From: Thalassobius sp034670005
Lineage (GTDB): Bacteria; Pseudomonadota; Alphaproteobacteria; Rhodobacterales; Rhodobacteraceae
Direction of reading: 5' to 3'
Assembly (NCBI RefSeq): GCF_034670005.1
Contig: NZ_JAXMOH010000009.1
Span: forward strand, 1-64,000
DNA length: 64,000 nt
The notes beneath the pieces are model-generated. The model did not search any database and was not told the DNA's origin. It saw only the letters and a list, made by a program, of their open reading frames with translations. Shown piece after piece: positions 53,962 through 61,710 of the stretch (positions within the stretch are counted from its first letter, which is position 1; every line of letters begins with the position of its first letter). A program made the position numbers and the translations under genes.

Positions 53962-54066
53962 CCCGAAGACAACGCACGCAGCGCTGCCCATTCGGCACTT
54001 GGCTTTCCGCGCCCACCGGTGGCATTCTACTCCGGTGGGCACAGGACAGCGCCGGAGGGGCAGCGG

Positions 54067-55029
54067 ATGCGGGACATTCTGACAATCACGCTCAACCCGG
54101 CGGTGGATATTGCCACCGCCACCGACCGGGTCAGCGCCGGGCCTAAACTGCGTTGCGACGCGCCCCGCACCGATCCCGGCGGCGGCGGTGTCAATGTATC
54201 ACGGGTGGTGCAAATTCTGGGCGGGCACAGCCGGGCGCTGGTGGCGCTGGCGGGGCCGCGCGGCAAAACCCTGCACAACCTGCTGCATGATCAGGGCATC
54301 GCGGTGCTGCCCTTCCCGGCGCCCGGCGAAACAAGGCTCAGCCTTGCGGTGACCGACAAAACCACAAGGGACCAATTCCGCTTCGTGCTGCCGGGGCCCG
54401 AATGGGGCAAAAAACGGCTGAACCAGCTCTTGCGCCTGGCGGTCAGAACCGCCCCTCAGAACGGTTTTGTCGTGCTCAGCGGCAGCCAGCCGCCCGGTGC
54501 AACCGACAATTTCCCCGCATTGCTGGCCGCGGGGCTGGCGCCGCGCAACGTGCGGCTGATCATTGATGTTTCCGGCCCCACCCTGCAAAGCCTGTGTGAC
54601 GGCCACGGCCCGCCGGTGGCGGCCCTGCGGATGGACCGCGCTCAATCCGAACGGATCGCCGGACATCCGCTGACGGCTGCCAAAGACAGCGCCATCTTTG
54701 CCCGCGCGCTGCTGCGGCGCGGCGTGGCGGATCTGGTGGTTGTCGGCCGCGGTGCCGACGGTTCGGTTCTGGCCTCAGCCGAGGGTTGCTTTCACGCAGC
54801 CCCCCCCACGGTCCCGGTGGTCAGCAAGATCGGCGCTGGCGACAGCTTCGTCGGCGCCTTCACCCTGGCGCTGGCCCGCGGCCTGCGCCCCGAAGAGGCG
54901 CTTCGCCGCGGCACTGCAGCGGCTTCGGCGGCGGTGATGACCGAAGCCACCGACCTGTGCCGCCGCGCCGACGCGGACCGCCTGCTTGATCAGTGCAAGC
55001 TGAGGCAGCTGGCTCCCGACCCCGCCTGA
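54067..55029 (+). CDS. PfkB-family sugar phosphate kinase (1-phosphofructokinase-like)
   Basis: This 320-residue ribokinase-fold enzyme starts with ILTITLNPAVDIATATDRVS and GGGGVNVSRVVQILGG. The ATP/catalytic motif GAGDSFVGAF has its Asp base at residue 259. The N-terminus is of the 1-phosphofructokinase / tagatose-6-phosphate kinase / PfkB type. The ATG at 54067 has GGAGGGG upstream (54054-54060). No PTS genes lie nearby, so 6-phosphofructokinase II activity is as likely as fructose 1-phosphate kinase. Confidence 0.87.
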   Translation: MRDILTITLNPAVDIATATDRVSAGPKLRCDAPRTDPGGGGVNVSRVVQILGGHSRALVALAGPRGKTLHNLLHDQGIAVLPFPAPGETRLSLAVTDKTTRDQFRFVLPGPEWGKKRLNQLLRLAVRTAPQNGFVVLSGSQPPGATDNFPALLAAGLAPRNVRLIIDVSGPTLQSLCDGHGPPVAALRMDRAQSERIAGHPLTAAKDSAIFARALLRRGVADLVVVGRGADGSVLASAEGCFHAAPPTVPVVSKIGAGDSFVGAFTLALARGLRPEEALRRGTAAASAAVMTEATDLCRRADADRLLDQCKLRQLAPDPA

Positions 55030-55091
55030 AACGCCACCCCGTCGCTTCTTCTTTTCACAAATATCCCCGGGGGGGCCGCGCCCCGCGCGGC

Positions 55092-55156
55092 GGGGGCAGC
55101 GCCCCCACCCGCTTCGCCGCAAGGCGAAGCTGATCCGGCGCGCCCGGAACGGGCGC
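55092..55156. repeat. Three consecutive GC-rich hairpins between pfkB-like and nadE
   Basis: Stem 1 is 55092-55097 with 55101-55106. Stem 2 is 55111-55118 with 55123-55130, a perfect 8 bp closed by a GCAA tetraloop. Stem 3 is 55140-55146 with 55150-55156. The cluster lies between two convergent genes and may be a bidirectional terminator or an extragenic palindromic element. Confidence 0.75.
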
Positions 55157-55165
55157 TCCTGCGGG

Positions 55166-56830
55166 TCACGCCCCCGACGGGTCGCGCCAGCGGTTGACGA
55201 TGGGATAGCGCCGGTCCATCCAGAACGCGCGCGGGCTCAGCCGGGTGCCCGGCGCGGACTGGAACCGCTTGTATTCGCTGATATACAGCAAATGTTCCAC
55301 ATGTTTGACCACATCCCGGTCATAGCCCGCGCGCACGCATTCCTCGACCGACGCCTCGGCATCGACCAGCAGCATCAGAATGCCGTCCAGCACCTCATAG
55401 GGCGGCAGGCTGTCTTCGTCCTTCTGATCGGGGCGCAATTCGGCGCTCGGTGGTTTGTCGATGATCGACACCGGGATCACCGTACCGGCCGGTCCCATCA
55501 TCCAGTCGCGGTGATTGTCATTGCGCCAGCGGCAGGCCGCAAAGACACGGGTCTTGTACATGTCCTTGATCGGGTTATAGCCCCCCGCCATATCGCCGTA
55601 GATGGTGGCATAACCGACCGCGACCTCGGATTTGTTGCCGGTGGTCAACAGCATCTCGCCGAATTTGTTCGACAAGGCCATCAGCAACAGCCCGCGCAGG
55701 CGCGACTGGATGTTTTCCTCGGTGATATCGGCGTCCCGGCCCTCGAACAGCGGTGCCAGCGTATTGGTGATCGCCACGCGGCCCTCGGAAATCGGCACAA
55801 AATCGTAAGGGCAGCCCAGGTTTTCCGCCATCGCCCTGGCATCGTCCAGCGACCCTTGCGACGTGTATTCCGACGGCAGCATCACGCAGCGCACGTTTTG
55901 CGGCCCCAGCGCATCGGCAGCGATGGTGGCGACGATGGCGCTGTCGATCCCGCCCGACAGGCCCAGCAATACCTTGCCGAACCCGGTCTTGCCGCAATAG
56001 TCGCGCAGGCTCTCCACCATGGCGCGGTAATCCTGCTCCATATCGTCGGGGATATGGGTCTTTTCACCGGCATCGATCCGCCAACCCGCATCGCCCCGGA
56101 TCAGGTCGACATGGGCGATACCCTCGTCGAACAGCGGCATCTGCAGCGCCAATTCGCCGCCCGGGTTCAGCGCGAAAGTGCCGCCATCAAAGACAAGATC
56201 GTCCTGTGCCCCGGCGAGATTGAGGTAAATCAGCGGCAGGTCGGTTTCGATCACCCGCGCCACCATCAGGTTCTGCCGCAGTTCCAGCTTGTTGCGGAAA
56301 TAGGGCGATCCGTTGGGGATCAGCAGGAATTCCGCCCCGGTTTCGGCCAATGTCTCGGCCACGTCTTCGTACCAGGCGTCTTCGCAGATCGGGCTGCCGA
56401 TGCGCACACCGCCGACGGAATAAGGTCCGGCAAGCGGGCCGCTGTCGAAGATGCGGACTTCGTCGAACACGGTTTCATTGGGCAGGTGATGTTTCAGCAC
56501 CCGGTGCGCCACCTTGCCGCCCTGCAGAATGAAATAGGCGTTATAAAGCTTGCCATCTTCCACGTAAGGGCCGCCGATGCCGATCGCGGGACCGTCGGCG
56601 CAGGCTTGGGCCAGACTGGCCACCTCTTCCATCGCGGCGCGATGGAAGGCGGGTTTCATCGCCAGATCCTGGGTATTGTAGCCGGTGATGAACATTTCCG
56701 GAAACGCCACCATGTCGGCGCCCGCCGCCTTGCCGGTTTCCCAGGCGTCGCGCGCCTTGGCGGCGTTTCCGGCCAGATCGCCCATCGTCGGGTTGAGCTG
56801 CGCCAGCGTGATGCGAAATCTGTCTGCCAA
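55166..56830 (-). CDS. nadE: Glutamine-dependent NAD+ synthetase
   Basis: This 554-residue two-domain enzyme has an N-terminal nitrilase-type amidase with the triad Glu45 (VAFPEMF), Lys113 (VLKHHLPN) and Cys149 (GSPICEDAWY). The C-terminal synthetase has the PP-loop SGGIDS (292-297) and KSEVAVGYATIYGDMAGG. It converts deamido-NAD to NAD using ammonia released from glutamine. It is complete and monocistronic. Confidence 0.96.
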   Translation of the reverse strand: MADRFRITLAQLNPTMGDLAGNAAKARDAWETGKAAGADMVAFPEMFITGYNTQDLAMKPAFHRAAMEEVASLAQACADGPAIGIGGPYVEDGKLYNAYFILQGGKVAHRVLKHHLPNETVFDEVRIFDSGPLAGPYSVGGVRIGSPICEDAWYEDVAETLAETGAEFLLIPNGSPYFRNKLELRQNLMVARVIETDLPLIYLNLAGAQDDLVFDGGTFALNPGGELALQMPLFDEGIAHVDLIRGDAGWRIDAGEKTHIPDDMEQDYRAMVESLRDYCGKTGFGKVLLGLSGGIDSAIVATIAADALGPQNVRCVMLPSEYTSQGSLDDARAMAENLGCPYDFVPISEGRVAITNTLAPLFEGRDADITEENIQSRLRGLLLMALSNKFGEMLLTTGNKSEVAVGYATIYGDMAGGYNPIKDMYKTRVFAACRWRNDNHRDWMMGPAGTVIPVSIIDKPPSAELRPDQKDEDSLPPYEVLDGILMLLVDAEASVEECVRAGYDRDVVKHVEHLLYISEYKRFQSAPGTRLSPRAFWMDRRYPIVNRWRDPSGA

Positions 56831-56985
56831 TGTTCCGTTCCCTCATGGCCTATCCTGACGATTTACCAGATCAGCAGGCGAGGGAAAGCCGATTTGCGCC
56901 AAAACACGTTGTCACCCCCCGGGCTGTCCTCTAGTTTCCCACTTGTTTCAGTACGGAACCGGAACAGCAGCGTCGGGAACACCAC

Positions 56986-58437
56986 ATGACGAAGAAGCAG
57001 ATCGTTTTTGCACTCCTCCTTGGCACCGCAACTCTGGTGGCGGGCATCGGACAGGCGCAGGACAGTCAGGTCCTGACCAAGCAATATGACGATGGCGGCG
57101 TCTATGAAGGCACCTTCCGCAACGGGCTGCAGCACGGCACCGGCACCTACCGGTTGCCCAATGGTTACGAATATACCGGCCAATGGGTCGATGGCGAAAT
57201 CAAGGGCAAGGGCGTCGCGCGTTTCCCCAACGGATCGGTCTACGAGGGCGATTTCGAAAAGGGTAAACCGCAGGGATTCGGCAAGATCGTTTTCACCGAT
57301 GGCGGCACTTACGAAGGCGACTGGCTGGCTGGCAAGATCACCGGTCAGGGCATCGCCATCTATGCCAATGGTGTGCGCTACGAAGGCGGCTTCTTCAACG
57401 CGATGCATCACGGTCGCGGCGTGATGCAATCGCCCGGCGGCTATATCTATGACGGCGACTGGATCAATGGCGTCAAGGAAGGTCTGGGCAAAATCACCTA
57501 TCCCGATGGCGCGGTCTACGAAGGTCAGGTGCAACGCGGTGCCCGCGAAGGTCAGGGCACGCTGACGATGCCCGACGGGCTGATCTATACCGGGCTGTGG
57601 AAAGACGGCCAGATCAACGGCGAGGGCAAACTGACCCAGCCCAATGGCGATGTCTACGAAGGCACCCTTGCCGGCGGGCGCCGCGAAGGCGACGGTCGGG
57701 TGACCTATGCCAATGGCGACACCTATGTCGGCGATTTCAAGGCCGATAAACGTCACGGTCACGGCGTGTTCACCGGTGCCGACGGCTACCGCTATGACGG
57801 CAACTGGACCGCCGGGCAGATCGAAGGCCAGGGCACAGTCACCTATCCCGACGGGTCGGTCTATACCGGGCAATTCCGCGACGGGCTGGCCGATGGCGCG
57901 GGCAAGATCACCTATCCCGACGGCGCCACCTACGAAGGCGAATGGGTCGCCGGGGTGATCGAAGGCCAGGGCAAGGCCAGCTATCCCAATGGGGTCACTT
58001 ATGAAGGCGGCTTCGTCAACGCCCGCAATCAGGGTTTCGGCATCATGACCTATGCCGACGGTTATCGCTACGAAGGTGAATGGCTCAACGGTCAGCGCCA
58101 CGGCAGCGGCACCGCGACCTATCCCGACGGCACGATCTACAAGGGCATGTTCGCCGAAGGCCAGCGTGATGGCCGCGGCGAACTAACCATGCCCAGCGGG
58201 TTCCGCTATGATGGCGAATGGAAGGCCGGGGAAATTTCAGGCCGCGGCATCGCCACCTATTCCAACGGCGATGTCTACGAAGGCACCTTCCTGAACGGCA
58301 AACGCCAGGGCACCGGCACCATGCGCTATGCCACCGGACAGGAAGCCACCGGCACATGGCAAAACGGCGCGTTGTCGGCAGAAGACCCGACCACCGACCC
58401 CAGCCCTGAAACCGAAACGCCTGCTGCGGCGGACTAA
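56986..58437 (+). CDS. Secreted MORN-repeat protein
   Basis: This 483-residue protein has a signal peptide (residues 1 to about 24, MTKKQIVFALLLGTATLVAG). It is followed by 18 consecutive 23-residue MORN repeats (40-453) of the pattern YEGxxxxGxxxGxGxxxYxxGxx, then a degenerate nineteenth (ATGTWQNG) and an acidic Pro/Thr tail. The repeats form a continuous beta-rich rod, probably in the periplasm or on the surface. In bacteria MORN proteins are thought to bind lipids or other proteins; no function is fixed here. It is divergent from nadE and convergent with a membrane protein gene. Confidence 0.9.
   Translation: MTKKQIVFALLLGTATLVAGIGQAQDSQVLTKQYDDGGVYEGTFRNGLQHGTGTYRLPNGYEYTGQWVDGEIKGKGVARFPNGSVYEGDFEKGKPQGFGKIVFTDGGTYEGDWLAGKITGQGIAIYANGVRYEGGFFNAMHHGRGVMQSPGGYIYDGDWINGVKEGLGKITYPDGAVYEGQVQRGAREGQGTLTMPDGLIYTGLWKDGQINGEGKLTQPNGDVYEGTLAGGRREGDGRVTYANGDTYVGDFKADKRHGHGVFTGADGYRYDGNWTAGQIEGQGTVTYPDGSVYTGQFRDGLADGAGKITYPDGATYEGEWVAGVIEGQGKASYPNGVTYEGGFVNARNQGFGIMTYADGYRYEGEWLNGQRHGSGTATYPDGTIYKGMFAEGQRDGRGELTMPSGFRYDGEWKAGEISGRGIATYSNGDVYEGTFLNGKRQGTGTMRYATGQEATGTWQNGALSAEDPTTDPSPETETPAAAD
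57103..58344 (+). repeat. Eighteen in-phase 69-bp coding repeats (MORN)
   Basis: Each 69-bp unit encodes 23 residues starting Tyr-x-Gly. The repeats are in exact phase with no insertions or deletions over 1242 bp, with variable positions in between, so they are old enough to have diverged. Confidence 0.9.
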
Positions 58438-58464
58438 ATCCGCGTTGCAGGTTGCGCAGACCGG

Positions 58465-59931
58465 TTAGCCACCACGCCGCGCCCGGCGGATCAGCTGCGC
58501 GACGGCCAGCAGCACCACCAATCCCAGCAGCCAGATCACCCGGGTCTGATAACGATCATCGACGCCCGACAATGCCCCGGTCACCCCGGCATTCAGCACC
58601 AGACCCAGCAGGATCACGATCATCAGGCCCAGCACGCCCTGCGCATCGCGCGGATTGCGCGCGATCAGCACCAGAAGCACCGCACAGGCCAGAAACGCAA
58701 ACCCGGTGGTGACCTGATAGACCGGGCTCAGCCGGGCAGGCTCGAACGGCACCGCAGGACCGACGCTCAGCAATGGCGCGGGATCGATCAGCGGGGTTTC
58801 GATAAAGCCAACGGAATGCAGATCGCCGATGTGATCGATCCGCCAGCGGAAAAACTGCCGCCACGCGTTCCACAGCCCATCACCGATGACCGCCACCGGA
58901 TCGGCACGCAATACCGCGAATGTAAATCGCATCTGTTCGCCCGACAGCCGCGCCCGCATCTCCGGGCTGGCGGTTTCATAGACCCCCTGTTGCGGATCGT
59001 CCGACCACAGCAGAACGTTGCTGTACCATTCACCGGTGCCCGCGCGCAGTTCGGCACCCGGCATCCGGTCCAGATAGGCGCAAATCGCAAACTCCACCGT
59101 GGCGCAATTTTCCGTCAGATAATCGAATCCCGGCCCATCTGCCACCAGACGCGCGGTCAGGAACGGAGGCCGTATCGGGGCCGCGCCATAATGGCTTTTG
59201 ACCATGCCATTGAACCCGGTCTGCCCGGCGACGAACACCGCGATAGCCGCCAACACGGTCAGGATGCCGCGCCGTGGCACACGCCCGGAACAACGCTGTG
59301 CAACCGGCACCGCCAACAGCACCAACACCGTTGCCACCAATACGTGACTGACATGGAACAACAGCGTCCCGGTCAGCATCACCGCCCAGAACGCCCGTTG
59401 CCCGCGTCCCATACGACCGTCGAACATCATCAGGTTGGCCAGCGCCAAAATCGCCACCCCCGCCGCCAGATCGGGCATCAGGTAATTGCTGTAAACCGCC
59501 AGCGGCGTCAGCAGCGCCAGAACCACCGCGATGACCGGCCCGAAATCGCTGCGCCCCAGCACGTTGCGGGTGGTCAGCCCGATCACCCCAAGCACCAATG
59601 CCGCCTGTATCAGCACCGGCCCGGCCCCATCCGCCAGCAGCACCCCGATCAGAAGGAACCCGCCAAACCAGGGCGATCTGGCAGACGAAACGGACCCGTC
59701 GCCCATTGGCCCGTCTGGAATCTCCACCACCGTCGCGGCGGGGTTGGCGGCCACCGGCAGCATTTTCGCCTCAACCAGCGTCGTTTCGACTCCCAGCGCC
59801 AATTGCAACCCGGTCGCCGCCCCTTTCAAATAGGGCGTGGTGTCGGGGAAAACGATCGGCCCCTGAAACATCAAAAGCGGCCAAAGCAGAACAACATAAG
59901 CCAGAACCCAGATCAGGCCAGATCGCAGCAT
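58465..59931 (-). CDS. Polytopic membrane protein of unknown function
   Basis: This 488-residue protein has about ten predicted TM helices, beginning with LIWVLAYVVLLWPLLMFQG. A large hydrophilic loop (about 275-395) contains two cysteines in ENCATVEFAICAYLDRMPG. The layout, with an early loop and a large C-terminal loop, recalls GT-C-type glycosyltransferases, but I see no firm signature. It is convergent with the MORN gene, with 27 bp between the stops. Confidence 0.7.
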   Translation of the reverse strand: MLRSGLIWVLAYVVLLWPLLMFQGPIVFPDTTPYLKGAATGLQLALGVETTLVEAKMLPVAANPAATVVEIPDGPMGDGSVSSARSPWFGGFLLIGVLLADGAGPVLIQAALVLGVIGLTTRNVLGRSDFGPVIAVVLALLTPLAVYSNYLMPDLAAGVAILALANLMMFDGRMGRGQRAFWAVMLTGTLLFHVSHVLVATVLVLLAVPVAQRCSGRVPRRGILTVLAAIAVFVAGQTGFNGMVKSHYGAAPIRPPFLTARLVADGPGFDYLTENCATVEFAICAYLDRMPGAELRAGTGEWYSNVLLWSDDPQQGVYETASPEMRARLSGEQMRFTFAVLRADPVAVIGDGLWNAWRQFFRWRIDHIGDLHSVGFIETPLIDPAPLLSVGPAVPFEPARLSPVYQVTTGFAFLACAVLLVLIARNPRDAQGVLGLMIVILLGLVLNAGVTGALSGVDDRYQTRVIWLLGLVVLLAVAQLIRRARRGG

Positions 59932-60070
59932 CTATATGTCCTTTTGAAATGGGCCGGGGCGCGGTATCGCCCGCGTGCTGAACTTCAAATAAAATTAACC
60001 CTATTAAGCGGCCTTTTTCCTGTCAACGCAGCCTTGAACGGACCTGCCGCAAAGCGGTCCGAACATTCCG

Positions 60071-61069
60071 TCACTGCACCACCTGCCCGCGCGCCTGCAT
60101 CGGGGTCATGCCGGTCCAGCCCTGAAACGCCCGGTAAAATGAATTCGGGTCACGATAGGCCAGCAAATAGGAAATCTCCTCGACGCTCAAATCGCCCTGC
60201 GACAGATACCGCAGCGACAATTCCGACCGGGTCGCATCCAGCACCGATTGAAAACTTTCGCCCTCGGCCTTCAGGTGCCGTTGCAGGCTGCGTTTGCTGA
60301 TATTGAGCCGGGCACAGACCGCATCGGCCGAGGCATTGCCGCTGGGCAACAGGTCCAGCAGCGTCGTGCGCACCCGGTCGGCAATTGACGCCTCGGCCTG
60401 CTGTTCCGCCAATTGCCGGTGCAGGTCGATTTCCAGCATCGCCCAGAAATCATCGTTCTGCGACAGCAACGGGCGTTCGGCATCCTCGACGCTCAGCACC
60501 ATCTTCGCGATGGTGCCATTTTCCGAAACCACGCCAAAAAAATCGTTGAACGCCTCAAGCGGCCCGCAGCAATGCGGCATATGGATGGCGACAGGCACGA
60601 TATGTTCGGCGGTAAAGCGGCGGGCGCATTCAAGGAAATAGACCAATTCGAACGCCGCGACACCGGGCGGCATCGCCACTTCAGGGTCGGCAGAGGCGAT
60701 GGTGATTTCGACCTGCCCGCCGCTGCGCATCAGGTCCAGCCGGATCGGGGCCACCAGCGGCTTGAACAGCGACAGCCGGGTCAAACCGATCTCGATATTG
60801 GGACTGCATGAAAACGCCAGGATCGCAGGCACATAAGGGGCTTGGGCGAATTGCCGACCCAGGCTCAACGCCATATCGTCGCGCTTGGCCTCGTCAAACC
60901 CGGCCTGCCACAGCGCGTAAAATTCCCGCGCTGTCACGCCCTTGCCTTCATGATCAAGGAAATCCGGTGCCAACCCGACCCGCCGCAGCAGCCGGGTTTC
61001 ATCCAGTTTCAGCATCGCACAATATTGCCGCATATGCTTGGCGATCGGATAGCGTTTTTTCTGGCTCAT
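60071..61069 (-). CDS. AraC-family transcription regulator
   Basis: This 332-residue regulator has an N-terminal arabinose-binding-like domain (about 20-200, DETRLLRRVGLAPDFLDHEG) and a C-terminal AraC helix-turn-helix pair (about 230-330, VCARLNISKRSLQRHLKAEG and SYLLAYRDPNSFYRAFQGWT). It is divergent from the oxidoreductase genes with a 179-bp shared promoter region. It probably controls them in response to a small molecule. The ATG at 61069 is preferred over an extension to 61138. Confidence 0.92.
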   Translation of the reverse strand: MSQKKRYPIAKHMRQYCAMLKLDETRLLRRVGLAPDFLDHEGKGVTAREFYALWQAGFDEAKRDDMALSLGRQFAQAPYVPAILAFSCSPNIEIGLTRLSLFKPLVAPIRLDLMRSGGQVEITIASADPEVAMPPGVAAFELVYFLECARRFTAEHIVPVAIHMPHCCGPLEAFNDFFGVVSENGTIAKMVLSVEDAERPLLSQNDDFWAMLEIDLHRQLAEQQAEASIADRVRTTLLDLLPSGNASADAVCARLNISKRSLQRHLKAEGESFQSVLDATRSELSLRYLSQGDLSVEEISYLLAYRDPNSFYRAFQGWTGMTPMQARGQVVQ

Positions 61070-61248
61070 CTTCAGGCAGACCTTTCCTCCGGCATCATGG
61101 CAAGAATACCCTTTCTGACCATGTCCAAACCATACCATGCCACAGACTTGGCGCAGTTAGTTATAGATTTGGCGTGATATGCGAGTTTTCTAAACCAATT
61201 ACTGCGCTATCTTTGCAGCAACTACTTATTGCGCCGGGAGGAATGCAG

Positions 61249-61707
61249 ATGAAACTGATCGTGAACGGAACCCCGCACGAAGTCGATATCGAAACGGACA
61301 TGCCGCTGCTTTGGGTACTGCGCGATGAACTCGGGCTGACAGGCACCAAATACGGCTGCGGTGTCGCCGCATGTGGGGCTTGTACCGTGCATATCGACGG
61401 GGTCGCCGTGCGCTCCTGCCAGACCGCGGTGGGCGATGTCGACGGTCCCGTTACCACCATCGAAGGTTTGGGCAACCCCGCCGCGCTGCACGCGGTGCAG
61501 GCGGCCTGGGACGAACATCAGGTGGCGCAATGCGGCTATTGCCAGTCGGGCCAGATCATGCAGGCCGCTGACCTGTTGGCCAACATTCCCGACCCGTCCG
61601 ACAGCGATATCGACGACGCGATGTCGGGCAACCTGTGCCGCTGCGGCACCTATCCGCGTATCCGCGCCGCGGTGAAAACCGCCGCCGCCAAACTACAGGA
61701 GGCATAA
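61249..61707 (+). CDS. 2Fe-2S subunit of a molybdenum hydroxylase (IorA-like)
   Basis: This 152-residue small subunit carries two [2Fe-2S] clusters. The plant-type ferredoxin site is GCGVAACGACTVH (Cys37, 42, 45, with Cys57). The second site is CGYCQSG plus CRCG (Cys95, 98, 130, 132). It passes electrons from the molybdenum subunit encoded 3 bp downstream. The ATG at 61249 is preferred to the ATG at 61243, which would sit almost on the GGGAGGA ribosome site. Confidence 0.93.
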   Translation: MKLIVNGTPHEVDIETDMPLLWVLRDELGLTGTKYGCGVAACGACTVHIDGVAVRSCQTAVGDVDGPVTTIEGLGNPAALHAVQAAWDEHQVAQCGYCQSGQIMQAADLLANIPDPSDSDIDDAMSGNLCRCGTYPRIRAAVKTAAAKLQEA

Positions 61708-61710
61708 GCC

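Noticed and set aside
55292..56989. 565-codon plus-strand open frame opposite nadE
   Set aside because: It is an antisense shadow of a complete NAD synthetase. It is His/Arg/Gln-rich with no recognisable motif.
56863..58101. 412-codon open frame on the minus strand opposite the MORN gene, with its own 23-residue periodicity
   Set aside because: It is the mirror of the MORN repeats. Regular codon use on the + strand keeps the reverse frame open, and the protein has no known features.
58816..60300. 494-codon plus-strand open frame opposite the membrane protein gene
   Set aside because: It is Arg/Pro/His-rich and repetitive, with no motif and no ribosome site. The minus-strand frame has clear TM helices.
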